DNA from: Eonycteris spelaea
Lineage: Eukaryota > Chordata > Mammalia > Chiroptera > Pteropodidae
DNA length: 64,000 nt
Direction of reading: 5' to 3'
Assembly (NCBI GenBank): GCA_003508835.1
Contig: PUFA01000084.1
Coordinates: 7,068,001-7,132,000 of the forward strand
In this document: piece after piece, positions 11,741 through 24,900 of the stretch
Layout of the letters: each line of letters opens with the position of its first letter
How positions within the stretch are numbered: the first letter of the stretch is position 1
Translations under genes and position numbers: made by a program
Notes under the pieces: model-generated
The model's input: only the letters and a program-made list of their open reading frames with translations
Databases searched by the model: none
Told to the model about the DNA's origin: nothing

Positions 11741-14338
11741 TAAATTACTTATCTGGTTAGGTCTTCTGCTTTGATCAATATCAATTCTTTTAGTCTCGAA
11801 CTTCTTCTGAGCATTGCCTCTGAGAAGCTGGTCCCTTTGAGTACAGTTTTATCATCCTGTGCTTAGCTCTGAAGCTCTCCTTACTCTGGCCCTGTATTGC
11901 AAGAACTTTTAGTTGTCCTGCCAGTAATCTAAAAGCTCCCTTTCTGTAGAGGAGAGATCCCACTTCAGATGGTTTCTTAATCCTTACTCAGTGGGGAATG
12001 ATGAGGAGAGCAAAAGGAAGATGGAGGAGGGGACTAGAAGATACCAGGACTGCATAGTCAAGAGGGCTTGTAATAAGGGGATGCGGGTGAGAGACAAGAG
12101 GAAGAGAGTAGAGGATTCACCTAAAGAGAATCCATCTTCTTTTTTTGCAGCCCTTTATTAGTCCATTATTTGAGACTTCTGGAATTCATTTTGTGCCTTT
12201 GGATCACAATTTCTAAATTAAAGTTTCTTTTTCCTGTTTCAGTGGAAATCTGAATCCAACGTCAATGGACTTCTTTCAGTAAGTGAAAAAAAAAATGCTT
12301 TGAGAAACTTCTCTTAATAAGAATCCAGGTCAATATGACAACTCACACTTTACAGGAAGAAGTTGCCCTTTATTGATAACAATAACATCATTATTCACTG
12401 CATTTTCTATGAGTCTTTTGTAACATTTTTCTCGAGAAAAGCAACTTAGATAAATTAAATTAAGGAAAACACAATCATAACAAAGACATAAAGATTACAT
12501 GATACTTCTTGGATACAAAGATAAAGTTTTAATGTAAGAGCCAAAGGAAAGTTTTTAAAATGCTGTCTAAACATGGATTATAATTTTTAAATAATAAAAT
12601 CATTTGCTGGTTTCACTACTTCATTATATTCAATTTCACCATACAATTATTTTTTAAATACTTCACACCCTAAAGGGACCTCGGTTGAGAATAGTTAGTT
12701 GCTTGCCCTAGAGAGAAGTAGCTCAATTCACAGCCTCAAGTAATAGCAATAAACTGAAATAAGGGAAAAGAAAGGGAATTTTTCTGATAGCCGAACAATC
12801 TGCTAATGAAGCCATTTATTACAGGGTGATCAGTCATGCTCAGGTGTGATATCAATGCTTTCCTAAATGATTAATTTGGATTTTTTAATGACGAAAAGTG
12901 TTATAATAATAAGATCAACTAATCAGAATGTCACATTAATAGCTTGGTGTGGTGACATAAATATAACCTGTCATACAGGAAGAGAGAAAAGGATCAATCC
13001 AAAGATTTGCTGAGGGAACTTTGCAGACCTTTATATTTGATGTTAATTATTTGTTAATACTGAAATGGTAGAGCTTTGAGTCAAGATGAAAGAAAATATG
13101 GAATTCCCCCAAATTAACTCAAAATGTAACCTCTGGATCAGCAGTGTTGGCATCATTTAGGAGCTGCTAGCAATGCGGACTCTTGTAATCTACAAACCCT
13201 ATGTTTATAGAGGTAACTCATATGCACATCGGAGATTGAGGGGCACTGCACAAGGATAACTCAGGAGCAATATTTTGTAGGAAGTAGGTCATTCCCTTGT
13301 TCTATTATTAATAACATTTGAATACACAAAGAGATGAATTTCCATAAACTTTGTTCTCTGATTTCCTTGGCAATGAAACATCTCATTTCTGAAATAAAGA
13401 AAATTTCCCAATCGGGTTCCCAACAGTTTCCAACTGTTGCCAAGGTTGGTAATATTTTGTTGCCACTATCCAGACAGATACAAGAAGGAAAGTCATATCT
13501 TTATCATATTTGAATATTTTCTTTCCTTTCATTGTTCCTTCTTGGCTTCCCATCACCACGGCATTGTTATTACATTTGCTTATTTGAGACATACTTATTA
13601 AGCACTAAGTGTGTGCCAGGCTTTGTTCTAAGGGTTGGGGATTCAAAGAATAAAAAACATAACTCATGTTCATATTTGAGGGCATAATTTCTAACACTTA
13701 AACTCTATACAGATTAGATCAATAACAGGCTCTCAATTACTTGTTTTTAAGTGTCAACTAAATTCTACACAAGTTTAGAACATTAATGGCCGAAGTAAAT
13801 GTCAGATCTATAATCTAGTGTTATTTGATAACTTTTGGCACATATTTATAAATAGTGCCTTTTACGCATTTCCTATTATAAAAGATTCTTTTCTTTTCTT
13901 AATCTTTGGAAAGGATGACAAATAAATGAACAAGTATAAAGCAAAGGAAAGAGGCCTAAAATAAAGGACTTCCATGTTTGGGCTCCAGGTTCAGCCTGTT
14001 TGCCTTGGGTTAAAGACCCTCTCTTTTCTATTAATTCAGCCAATGACTTGGGATGTTTCCCCCATACTAAAGTGAAAGGAAATGTAATTTAATTTTTTTA
14101 TATGCTTGACGCTCTTTCTGGCAGGATACGCTGCACAGGGCACTGAACTGAGAAATAAGAGAATGGGATTTGAGTCCTACCATCGCCACTAACTAGCTAT
14201 GAAAATTTGAGTCAGTCCTGTCACATCTCTTAACTTCAGTTCCCTAATATGTAAAATGATAATAAATAATATAATTCATGAAAGTGCTGTGATACAAAGA
14301 TATCATTAATCATATAGGAATTACTGTATTTCTGGATT
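11741..14338. other. Intergenic, no gene recognised
   Basis: Unique AT-rich sequence, apart from an ancient-repeat piece near 13590-13690 (AAGCACTAAGTGTGTGCCAGG) and the MIR listed separately. No exon-like frame found. Confidence 0.55.
14125..14290 (+). repeat. MIR SINE
   Basis: MIR core in order: GGGCACTGAACTGAGAAATAA, then GATTTGAGTCCTACCATCGCC, then ACTAACTAGCTATG, then TTAACTTCAGTTCCCTAATA, then GTAAAATGATAATAA. Typical of the ancient tRNA-derived SINE. Confidence 0.8.
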
Positions 14339-14925
14339 TGTAACTGTACACAAACTTCATTTCATTTCTTTAATATAGTTTTTTTTTTTCCTCTGATTCA
14401 AACTGGTTTTGTCCAGATAATGGCATTGTGACTCACTTGCTTTTTCCACCCTTATCTTTCCACTTCTGTATGCCTGCTCTTTTAAATATTAACCTTAGGA
14501 CAGATTATCAGAGCCTCAGGTCTATAGTCATTAGGACAATAGGTTTCGGTTACACTATGGATAGCATCTTAGCCTTCGGTGTGTTTCAGCTCCAGACATA
14601 TTGAGGCAGAGCACCCGACAGGGTATGGGACCAGGCCTCGGGGACCAGCAGGATGGCACTGTGGGTGAGTATAGAACCAAACACAATGATCGGTTACCTC
14701 TCCAATTGCCCAATTAGTAGTACCCCAAACCTCAGTTTCCATGACTACTGATGTTTTCCTATATGATCTGTACCTCTGGAGAGTATAGTTATTGAGAGCA
14801 ATAACTTGCTTGTGTCTCCAAGACTTGCAACTCTCTAAGTAAACCTTACTTTCTTTGCTGCAAAGCATGCATGTATTCCTTCTTTGACTCATGCAGGTAG
14901 ATGGACTTTTTTTGCTCCACTAACA
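14339..14925 (+). mobile_element. Solitary LTR, window family A, copy 2
   Basis: 587 bp from TGTAACTGTACACAAACTTC to GCTCCACTAACA. Same landmarks as copy 4: ATGGCACTGTGGGTGAG, a degraded TATA region TTCCTATATGATCTGTACC, and GTAAACCTTACTTTCTTTGC near the poly(A) signal. Long minus-strand frames inside it are shadows. Confidence 0.85.
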
Positions 14926-15920
14926 GGTCTTGCACTATTTCAGAAACAATGCTCATGCAGATTCATTTTGTGAAATGAGGAAGTGAGTTGCAGTGAGTAC
15001 AATTCTGAATAATAAAGTGGTTACTATGGAATATACTCACTGAATGTACTTACAATAGCCTCCTGAAGACCCAGACTTACTTTTGCCTAATTCTATCTAG
15101 ATTTTCCTACAGTCTCTTACCATCTCTTAAAATTATTTATTCATCTGACTTTACTCAGATGACTCCAATAAGTATCTGCCACTTGTAAATCCAAATTGAG
15201 GTATTGTAAAAGAAAAAGTTATTTACATTTCAATTTCTATTGAGTTCTCTCATAATAATTTTCTATTAACATACCAGGTGAATGTGGGTGACTAATTAGA
15301 GCAAAGGAGCAAAATTTAAAAGTAGACATCTCTCTTAGGTAAGCAAATATAACTTTATTTACTGATATTTATTGATTAGAAATGTTTTATTATGCATATA
15401 TAATTAAGTAAAACCAATATTACAGAGATGATAAAAGGGAAAATACATATAAAATGAGATATTCTTCTACCTTTATTATTAAAACTCAGTTTTCTATTTG
15501 TTTGTTTTTCTTCCTGTGTGTGTTTTCTCACTCTTGTGATTAGGTTTGACCCTCCTTTAGGAGAGATTTTTCTGAGAATTTGCCTTCCATCTGCCCAATT
15601 TTATTCTTTTTTCTATCACAAAATATTTCCATACATGACACTGCAGTTTCTGTCTCATCGGCTCCTCCTTTCTTCACGTCTGGCCAGTCAGAACTACTCA
15701 GTTATTGCTTCTCATCTATGTATGAAAGGGCTACCCCTTCATTCTTTCAAAATTCTCTTTCTCTAAGAAAACCCTTATGTTAATATATAATTCCTTCAAG
15801 AGCAACAAACTTCAGATAAGTATGATGAATGTATAACAATCATAGGTAGATTTCTAATTAATAAAATTGATAAAAAGTATATATGCATTGTTCTAACCAG
15901 TCACTACTCTCATCTCACCT

Positions 15921-15970
<50 letters not shown>

Positions 15971-17999
15971 AGCGCGTGCGCGCGTGTGTGCATACGCACA
16001 TCTGTATTACTATATGTATTACTTTCTAGAGTATTGGTTCATTAAAGATCCTCATCCAGAAATGCAATCTTTCCTCTTCTTTTTCAATATAGACACCACA
16101 TTTACTTTGCAAAACTTTATTATTCATTATTCCTGCCCTATAACTTGGTTGAATGCATTGCTATATCAAGGGCCTCAGTTGAGAGTGTTATTATTAAATT
16201 ATTAGTAATGGAGACTCCTCATATAGTCTCCTCATGAATGAATGTTCTTGTCTTTGCCAAAACATGGCAGGCCCCCGTTTTTTAAGAAATTCCAAAATAT
16301 GCTTAAAGCTACCCTAACTGCTGAATTGATAACATCAATTTCTCTACTTCGTTTTCTTCTCATGTTTTTGTTGTTGTATCTTTCACAGTATTTATATTTC
16401 TTTGTAGTTTTTTTTTACAACTTTCCTACTATGTCACATTGTTAATAAAATCAAGCTACATTTCTAACTGCTCAAATAGTAGCCTGAATTAGTATGATTA
16501 TAAAAAAAAAAGTTACTTGGCTTGCTTATATACAACCCTCAATATGGTATTAAAGGCTAATACTTAGAATGATAAAAGTAACTGTGACTTAGCATGTGTG
16601 TGGTATTTTTATTTTTTAGTAAACTTATAGTCATATCTTCTTAGAGTTCAAAAAGACGCAAGTTCAACTCTCTAAAACAGGAATTCTTTCTATGTGAAAA
16701 AGTAATTTTTGATTTGGAAGCAGAGGAAAATGTTGAATAAGTAGATTTTTTTATATATATCATTTGCAAATCTAAGCTAATAGTTTGAGATTAGCTTACT
16801 GCATTTGTAATCATACCTAGAAGGATAATCAATTGAACATACTTTGGATAAAGGAACAAGTAAGGTCATATTCTTTTATTATTCAAATCAAATCCTAATT
16901 AAGCCTTTATATGGAATTGCCCTTCATAATACTAAGCTCTTCTCCCCTTTGGTCACCTTCCTCATGAGAATTCTAAATTCCCAGAGTGTTTACACATATT
17001 CATGATATTCGCATTAAGGAAGCAACTCTCCTTGAGGCCGGAGTGTGTCAAATTGCCTCTATAAACTCATTATTCTGGACAATGCTTTATGGCCTAAAGT
17101 GAAAGCCATTTCCAAAGAAATTCTCCCCTCACTGATGCCGTCTTAGCTGCTATGTGATGATCCTGGCCATGTATTGGAGATACTCTGGGTTAGTCCTGTT
17201 TTCCTCCTGGCACTGGTTCTCATGTGGGAAATCTTGAGACACAGAAATCTTGAGACACAGCTTCTCTGACTCTCTGAAGAGCACTAGATGGCTGTGATCA
17301 CTGCTGCCCCTCAAACAGTTTGTTTCTGTGGCAAGCAAGGACAGCGGCTACCGAAGTAACATCCTTAGATATGATTGTGTCTTTCCACAATGCCAGGTTA
17401 CTTAGTGGAACATTCTCAGACAAACCCATTAGGTGCCCATGCAGGTTAACACACAACACACAGAAAGTGGAAGTACAAAGTCTTATGCGTCAGAGAAAAA
17501 AGATAAAAGTCCTTAGCATCTGCAAAATGAGCTCTGTTAACTGGAGGCGATGGTCTCAAGACAGCGGCAAAGATGGGCAGGTCAGAGTCTTTGGCTCTCA
17601 GCACACCCCTCCATTTTGCTCTTAGGTTTCAGGCTTGGGCATTGTCTATCTAAGGTGTTTAGCTTATATGAACTTTATAAGGTGGGATCCTTATGCTTAT
17701 CGGCTCCTGCAGATTGGAGCTTCTCCAGAGCAGTCATAGCTGATGTTTCTGCAGTTTGGAGAATTTCAGTCACACCCTAATGGTGTTCCCATATGTGTCA
17801 ATTGACATTACTATCATGGCTCCCAGGAAATCTATTTTGTAAAGTCCAAAAAGGTTCTCAATTCTTTATGCGCTATTCATTCCACTCTTGATTCCTTGAT
17901 GCTATATCACAGATGGTGAGGAGGAATCACTTATATCCTAAAATCAGGCAAATAAAATACTAAAATATAATACTAAATATAATACTAAAATCTAATCAC
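14926..17999. other. Intergenic, no gene recognised; possible LTR remnant at 17.0-17.8 kb
   Basis: Mostly unique AT-rich sequence. The stretch 17.0-17.8 kb is less AT-rich and more LTR-like. It could be the 3' flank or LTR of the env-like block just above it, but I found no paired copy near 22 kb to prove that. A 16-bp direct tandem duplication (AAATCTTGAGACACAG, twice) lies at 17229-17260. Confidence 0.4.
15921..15990. repeat. (TG)n-(CG)n compound microsatellite
   Basis: About 40 bp of TG repeats run directly into TGCGCGCGCGAGCGCGTGCGCGCG and more TG: about 70 bp of nearly perfect alternating purine-pyrimidine. Confidence 0.97.
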
Positions 18000-18041
18000 T
18001 CATTATATTTTGACCTGGCCATGAAAGGCCAGTGGTACTTA

Positions 18042-21000
18042 TTACAAACACAAGCCATCAAACAGTGTTTCACAATCAAGTATCCAATAAGTATAACAAT
18101 AAGTATATCTGATAGCAAGTATAACTAATGCAATACTCTGAGAATGATTCCAAATAGTTGAGAAAATATTACAAAGTCTTGACTTGATCCAGTTAATAGG
18201 GTTCCAATCTGACCATGATCCTTTGCAAACAGTAGATGTGAAAGTTCTTTTAATTAATTGCCCAAAAGAAAAACATGGGTTGAGTTCAGACATAGCCTTA
18301 ATTGATAAAATATTTGTACTTAATATTGCCACTGCTTTGTATAGATTCTTAGCTTGGGTTCCCAAGCACTGATTTCCTTTTCAGTGAGTTTATGTAAGGA
18401 ATACAATGACAGTAAATTATCTTGACTGTGTTTATCTACTGTTTCTCTATAGATCCAAGGTGTTTTTTTTTTTTTTTTTTAATATTAGTATAATATGACT
18501 GTGGGAACTCTCCATAAGCTATTTCTGGTATGTATGTGGCCAACCTAAATGTATTTGTAATACAGGTAGTTAAATAATATTTATAACATTTGTCAGTTTA
18601 ATACACTCATTCTGTACAGTTCATTATTATACTATAATAAAAGATAGTAGTATTCTTAGAGCACAATATCCATTAATATTCTCCTAAGTTCAGGTTTATT
18701 TCGGGTAGGGCAAGTATCTGGGGGAGAATTTTGACTAAAAGTGGTATTAAAAAGGTGTAAGCATAGAATATGTGGTCTGACCATTGGAATACCATTTCTT
18801 TTTATAAACAGTATCCATGTACATATAGTGGTTTTTATTGGATGTATTATTTGATTTCCAATTACTTGTAGTGTTGCCATAATATGATAGGCTAAGGGGG
18901 ATTGACTTATTAATTCAATGAGATTAATTTCACATTCTCCATTACCTTTATAACCCCATTATTTAGTGAGGTTAAGCTGTACTATGGCTGTGTCCCATGA
19001 GTCAGATTGTCCTTTCCCAAATGTAACCAGGTTCCTAACACCATCCCAAGCCTTTACCAATAATGTTTCTCTTTCCCTACATGATTGTCTTAGTTGTTGT
19101 TGTGCAATTGTATCTCTTAATGTAAATAAGTTAGTTTTGAGTATTTCTACCTCATGATTTATGTTATATTGAGTTCCTTGTTGTATTATTCCATGTCTGA
19201 TAAATATGTTACAATTTGGTGTACTTGTGTCAATGTATGTGATATTTCTCCTTGTACCTTTAGCATCCCCTTACGTGCAGTATTAACTATATATTTAAAG
19301 CCAAATAATTTGGTCTTGATCCCTTGTATTTCTGCTTCTCATATTCAAGCAATAATGAAGTTAGTAATTATTCCTAGTCCTGCTAATAGTTGTAATGGTT
19401 TTCTTAATGGTGTTTTATCTAGGGGTGTTTTATCTAGGTAGTATTAGTGGTTTAAATTTTACTCCATAAGCTTCCATCTTTACATTGGGGTATCACTTTA
19501 GTTACATCAAATTGTTCCTTATTAAATGTAATCCATACTTTTCTAGGTATGGGTTGGCATATGATCCTTAAAGGTTGGTTTAGTATGGGTTCAAATATAT
19601 TAGGTTTTAAAAGTTCTGGTGCTGGCCTAATTATCCCATATATCCACTGTGGTTTCCAATGTGCTCTCCTCATGCATATTGTGGCATTAAAACATCCTCT
19701 CTGAATTATACAAAGTCCTGTGGAACTGTTCTTAATGTGGCATTCTTCCCAAGATACTTTTTTTTTTACTGTGAATATTGGTAACTTATTATCTATTCTA
19801 GTTACATTATGATATATAGGGTGTAGTTAATGTCCATTGATCTCCTTCCACATTACTGTATCAAAATAGTAGGATCCAAATCTTGGATCTATTGTTGTCA
19901 AATATTCTGGGTTCATACTTGCTTTTAATGTCTTCCAGCTTTTTATTTCTTTTCTCTGTATGGTATTTTCAATACGTGTATTGTACATAAGCATCAGATT
20001 TATGGCATATTGCCAACATCAAGGGCTTTCTGTATAATTCTGGCTCTATATATTCCTTTGGTTGTGTTACATTAAGTTTGTTATGTGGTTGGAATAAAAT
20101 GTTTGAGATTTTACTCCTTTTTGTAGGTATAGTCCTAGTACTCTGGGCAATGATGCTGTGAATTCTGGGTATAATCTGAATGAATGTAAGCATGTTAATA
20201 TGAATCCATAGTGATTGTTAAAACTAAGTATTTTGGTTTTTTCTTATGGGTCTGTGACTAATTTTGCATGGATAGTTTACCTATGGTGCATTTGATAAGC
20301 AATGTAAGATGTTTTGATTTTTAGGTATTTTATATGTGGATATATTATGTGTTATGAATGGTATCATGAAAGGTATTTTCACCTTTTGCTTCTTGATACC
20401 TTGCTGCTCCAGTGATATTCTACCAAGTAGAATTTTTGTCTATGATAATGTATTTCCAGACTAGTTTTGTCCAACATTTAATAATGTGTAGTCCTTTATC
20501 TATTATGATATGTTCCAAAATCTCTGTACTCTTAGTGTATTACTGAAAGCACTTATATTAAAATGAATATTGTTATATGATACTATGAATGTAGTTTTGC
20601 ATGACCTTGCTGCCTCACATGGTTATACATCTAGACCTTCAGTTGTTGTGGTATTTGTTGTAGTGGTCTATTTCAGTACATTATTAGTTTGTAAATTATA
20701 TGTGGACACAAGATCTAGTCTTTTGCTGTAATATGTGCTTCTCCCTCTGGTGTGATATCTGTCCAATGTAATTGTTCTAAACTTATGTTAACACAAGTTA
20801 GTATGGGTTCTACCTTGATAACCTGATTATTGTTCATTGTTCTGGAATTTAGTTGGGCTTCTTATAATATTTTTCCTATGATTCCTTGTGTTACATTTCC
20901 CTGTAACCCTAGCATGCATGTATATCAGTACTGAGAACAGTGTTTCCATGTCCAGTCTGTTCTGCTTATTATCTTTCCTGTTTTGGTAAGGGTCCCATGT

Positions 21001-21960
21001 GTGTGTGGGTGTCTGTTAATATTAGTGGTGGTTATTTTCTATTGCCAATTGAGCTCACTTGGTGTGAGTATCCCTGGTTTCTTATCAAAATATTGTTCTG
21101 GTGTTAAAGAATCCTCTAGTTTTGAGTGCATTATTTTATTATGAACTGTGTATACTCCTAGGAAAAAATTATCAAATGTTGGAAAATTAGGGAATCCTTT
21201 TAGTCCGTATTGATAATATGTTATTCCCTTGTCTCCTACAGTTATATTTTTCTGGGCATAGGTATCTTATTCCTTTTGTGTACAGATTTAAATTGTAGGG
21301 CCTGATATCATGTGGTATAGGTGTATTTGTTATAGTGAGAGTAGTTGTGTTATTTTGGTGCATGTGATAGTTTCCTCTTCTTCCTCATCTCCTTCTCCAT
21401 TAACTTGCTCAAAAACCTGATCCTCTATATTTAATGCTAGTTGATATCAGAATAGGTATGTTAGTTTGGTCAGTGAACTATAGAATTCTGTCAGCAACTC
21501 CGTACATGGTGGATTTGCTGAAGTCACATAGTGTTGTATATGCAGGATAATGGGAAGGTCCTAAATATTTTTTTCTGTTTTTGAAGTATTAAGCTCTATA
21601 TGTTTTTCCAAAAGGACTTCATCTAATAGTTTTGAATTAATTATAAATGCTGACATTGGTTAGATACGTTAGAAAATTCAAGGTTATATATGCATATAAA
21701 TGGTTTGGTGCATTTTGTCATGTTCATATTGAAAATTTTCCAAGAATGGAAATTTGTTGGTCCAGAATCCTACTGGCATAAATGTTAAGCCTTTAGTGTC
21801 TTTTTTCCATAATTCCCATGTGTCATAATCTTGTCTATATAATATGTCTAATTTTAATTTACATTCTTTAGTAGGATAATGTACTCTGCTGAATATCTGA
21901 ATCTATTCTTTGAATAATTGTAAGGGCTTCTCTTGCTTTTCTTTCCACACAAAATCTCTG
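18042..21960 (-). pseudogene. Endogenous retrovirus env-like remnant (decayed)
   Basis: The minus strand is strongly A-rich and protein-like over about 3.9 kb, broken by stops and frameshifts. In order it shows a surface-subunit-like stretch with Trp/Cys motifs and N-glycosylation sequons (about 21.4-19.5 kb), then a hydrophobic LLAGLGIITNF (about 19.35 kb) that looks like a fusion peptide, then a Gln/Leu heptad region with LRDTIAQQQLRQSC (about 19.1 kb), then a Trp-rich stretch SWSDWNPINWIKS, then a hydrophobic span and short tail ending near 18042. That layout is a retroviral envelope. A-richness and the Trp-rich pre-membrane segment suggest a betaretrovirus-, lentivirus- or spumavirus-like source, not decided here. 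No gag, pol or paired LTRs were found next to it. It cannot encode a full protein as it stands. Confidence 0.6.
18463..18480. repeat. Poly(T) run
   Basis: About 18 T in a row within the env-like block. On the minus strand it is a poly(A) insertion or expansion that would itself disrupt a frame. Confidence 0.9.
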
Positions 21961-24900
21961 CCTTCCTTATCACTAAATATATAGGCTTTAAAATGACTGT
22001 TAAGAATGGCAGTGCTGTTTCCAATATCCAAGGGTTTCAATTTGTCTTTGTGTCTCTTGTTTATTTTTATTTGCTGAAAATTGTTGAATCTTGTCTAGTA
22101 CAGTGCTGGAGATTTTCCTACCTTCTGATGACCATGAAATGTCTAAACCTCTTGCTTGGGGGAGATGACACAGAGATGGTTGAGGCAGAATATGAACAAG
22201 GGTCTTCTAGCTCCAAGTTTAGAATAGCTGTGTTACTCTATTATGTTCAGGCTGTTTTGTTAGGGAAACATCTGTAGCTTTCTTTTGGAGACAGAATATC
22301 TGGGAGCCAACAAAGAGTGCACATGCTTTCTTAGTGACAGTGGTTTCCCTCCACTAACAATTTCAAGAATTGTTCCTCTCCCGTTTCTTTCCTATTCTCC
22401 ACGAGGGTATAGAGTGGCTTATATTCACTGTAGCAAGTATTTGAGCTTTCTCGTCCTGGAGACATGCTGCTCCTCTCCGCTCACTTCCTTATGACCTCAT
22501 TCAATGAGACGTCCAAGCACAAACAAACTTCGCAACGTGGATGCAGGAAATTTGCAGCTCTCTGGGCAGCCTAAGTGTTGCAAAAACCAGTCCTGCTGGC
22601 TTTCACCATTGCTAAATTGGGGAAGGCTCTTTCTCAACTCACCCACTCATATGGGAGTTTTTGCTCTGTTCAAGTAAACTTTTCTTTCAATTTCCTTAGT
22701 TTTCTTTCATAATTATCCATGTCCAAATTTCTTTCCTTAGCAAGTAGGGACCTGAGGGCTTTGCCTTTAGTAAGGTTCTGAAAACTGACACTGAATTTGA
22801 TAACATGAAACTTCACAAAAGAATAGGTTGTAAGGGCAAAGGGGAAACTGAAGGCAAAATCTTGGGGAAGAATCAAGTAGTCTAAATAAATAATTTAGTC
22901 AAAAAGGGTATGGGTGAGTCATGGGAGAAATGCAGCTCCAAGGCCAAGGTGAGAAGAAAGGTAAGGGCTAGCCTAGAAATACCTAAACAGACAGAGTATG
23001 AGGAGTTTTACTGAAGTGCCCCAGATAAAGACAAGGTCCCTTTTTAAAAAGTCCAGCGGTACCATCTTTGTTCCAATTCCTTTACTCTTAAACTTGAGAA
23101 TCTCAATTTCAAATGGTATGAAGGGGATGGAGGTCTCAAATGCTTCAAGCCAAGCTGGGTACTCCATAGAGAAACTTGGGGAAAATCACCCTACACTCAG
23201 TTAAAGGACATTGGGGACATTCGAGCAAAGCTAGCAAGACTCAAAAATATGAATTTTCATTAGTCACAAATTAATACCCTAGTGCTACAGGAATAGTTCC
23301 CTACCTTCCTACCCATTTCTATTTTCTACTACCTAGTGCTCGAATTCAAATTTGACACAGACTATACAACTCCATATTTTTGTTAAATTGTTTATTTTAA
23401 TTTACTTTCTCTGCCAAACTTTGTTCCAACTCCTTTCCTTTTCACCTAGGAATCTCAATTCCAGCGCCCCAAAACTTCAATCAACCCCAAAGTAATTCTT
23501 TTCCAAAGTAAATTCCCAGGGAAACTACTTTGTTCTCAGAACTCTTACCATGTTCTAAATCAGTAAACAATTAAACAACTCTACAGTATAAGTAATTAAA
23601 CAGTATAATATAAGTAATCTCATGAGGCAGTAAATGATTAATGTCCAAATGTACACCAAAAACTATAAATTAGGAGACAGAGGTTAGAAATGATTAATTT
23701 TTTAAAAAAGAAAAATATTAAAATCACATTGGGGGTGTGAAAGTCTAGTATATAACACTTGGCTTGCTTATTTAAACAATATGTTTTGTTATATTTAGAA
23801 TATAATTATTTGTTTTATTAATAAAAAATATGGAAGGAGTCCCCTCACCCTCATCCCCTTATATTTATTTGAAGAACTTAAAAAACAATAGGAACCAAAA
23901 CCCTAGAGAAAAAATATAAATTTTTCTTTTTTGGTCCCCAAGTATTTATATGTCTAGTTACTGGCTAATGGAAACATAGAAACGTGTCCTGGGGAAATTT
24001 CCTGAGGAAATTGCCTTTGGGGGATGGGAAGGATTTATGTAGAAGAGGAGGTCTAGTTAGAAAGTGTGCATATAAGTACAAATGCAGTAATGTGAAAGGT
24101 TGTAACAGAGACTTTTGAGCCAGAGATGGCAGAAGAGCAAACTTGAGGTGATATGAATCTTACTTTCCCTTTAAAAGTGCTCCAAATTTAACTGAAAAGT
24201 GTGATGTATTTTTTCCTTTTGATAAATTCTGCTTCTAATTAAGACATATTTATCAATTTACTAAACAAATATTTGCAGAATGCTTCCCTTTATGTGGCAA
24301 GTACACAGTATATGTTCTCAACAAAGTACAAAGAAACCGTTTACACATAACTAATTAACATATTTTATGAGCTAAAAATTAAGACAAAAATTTGAACACA
24401 GAACTGCTTTGAAAGAGGCAGATGGTTATTGAAGTATAATAGGTGTGTAGGTTTAGGCAAAAAGGGAGGATCCATTTATCTCAGAGAGGCACAGAGGTGC
24501 ATGAGCTTCCCCCAGAGGTGGGATTAAAAGAACCCTGACTGGTCATATGGTACAAGGAATAAACTATAAGAATTATCTCACTTCAAATTAAGAAGACCAT
24601 CATAGAATGCAAAGTAAAACACAAGCACCTGTCATATAACAGAAGCTCAATATATGGTTACTGAATAAATGATTCAAAGTCATTTTGATACATATTACAG
24701 GTATTCTGGTTTGGCAGTCAATATAATGTTTCATAGCACAATAAACAAGTGTCTGGTTCCCACATGGTATTTTATTATTTCTAAAAGGTATCAAGAAAAA
24801 ACAAAACTTGAACAATTTCAAAAATTGGTAAATACTAAGATTTTCCCACTAAGAATTTAAACAATGTTGGTAATTGATAATGATTTATTTCTTAAACTTT

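Noticed and set aside
14569..14892. 107-codon minus-strand frame
   Set aside because: Lies wholly inside LTR copy 2, antisense to its promoter region; similar chance frames occur in copy 4.
8076..14925. The first two family-A LTRs as the ends of one provirus
   Set aside because: They are in opposite orientation, and the sequence between them is a pseudogene, an L1 and unique DNA, not gag-pol-env.
17320..17625. 101-codon plus-strand frame in an LTR-like stretch
   Set aside because: No recognisable protein; the region looks like non-coding repeat sequence.
17000..22700. Paired LTRs around the env-like block
   Set aside because: By eye, 17.0-17.8 kb and 22.0-22.7 kb share no convincing similarity, so no LTR pair is claimed.
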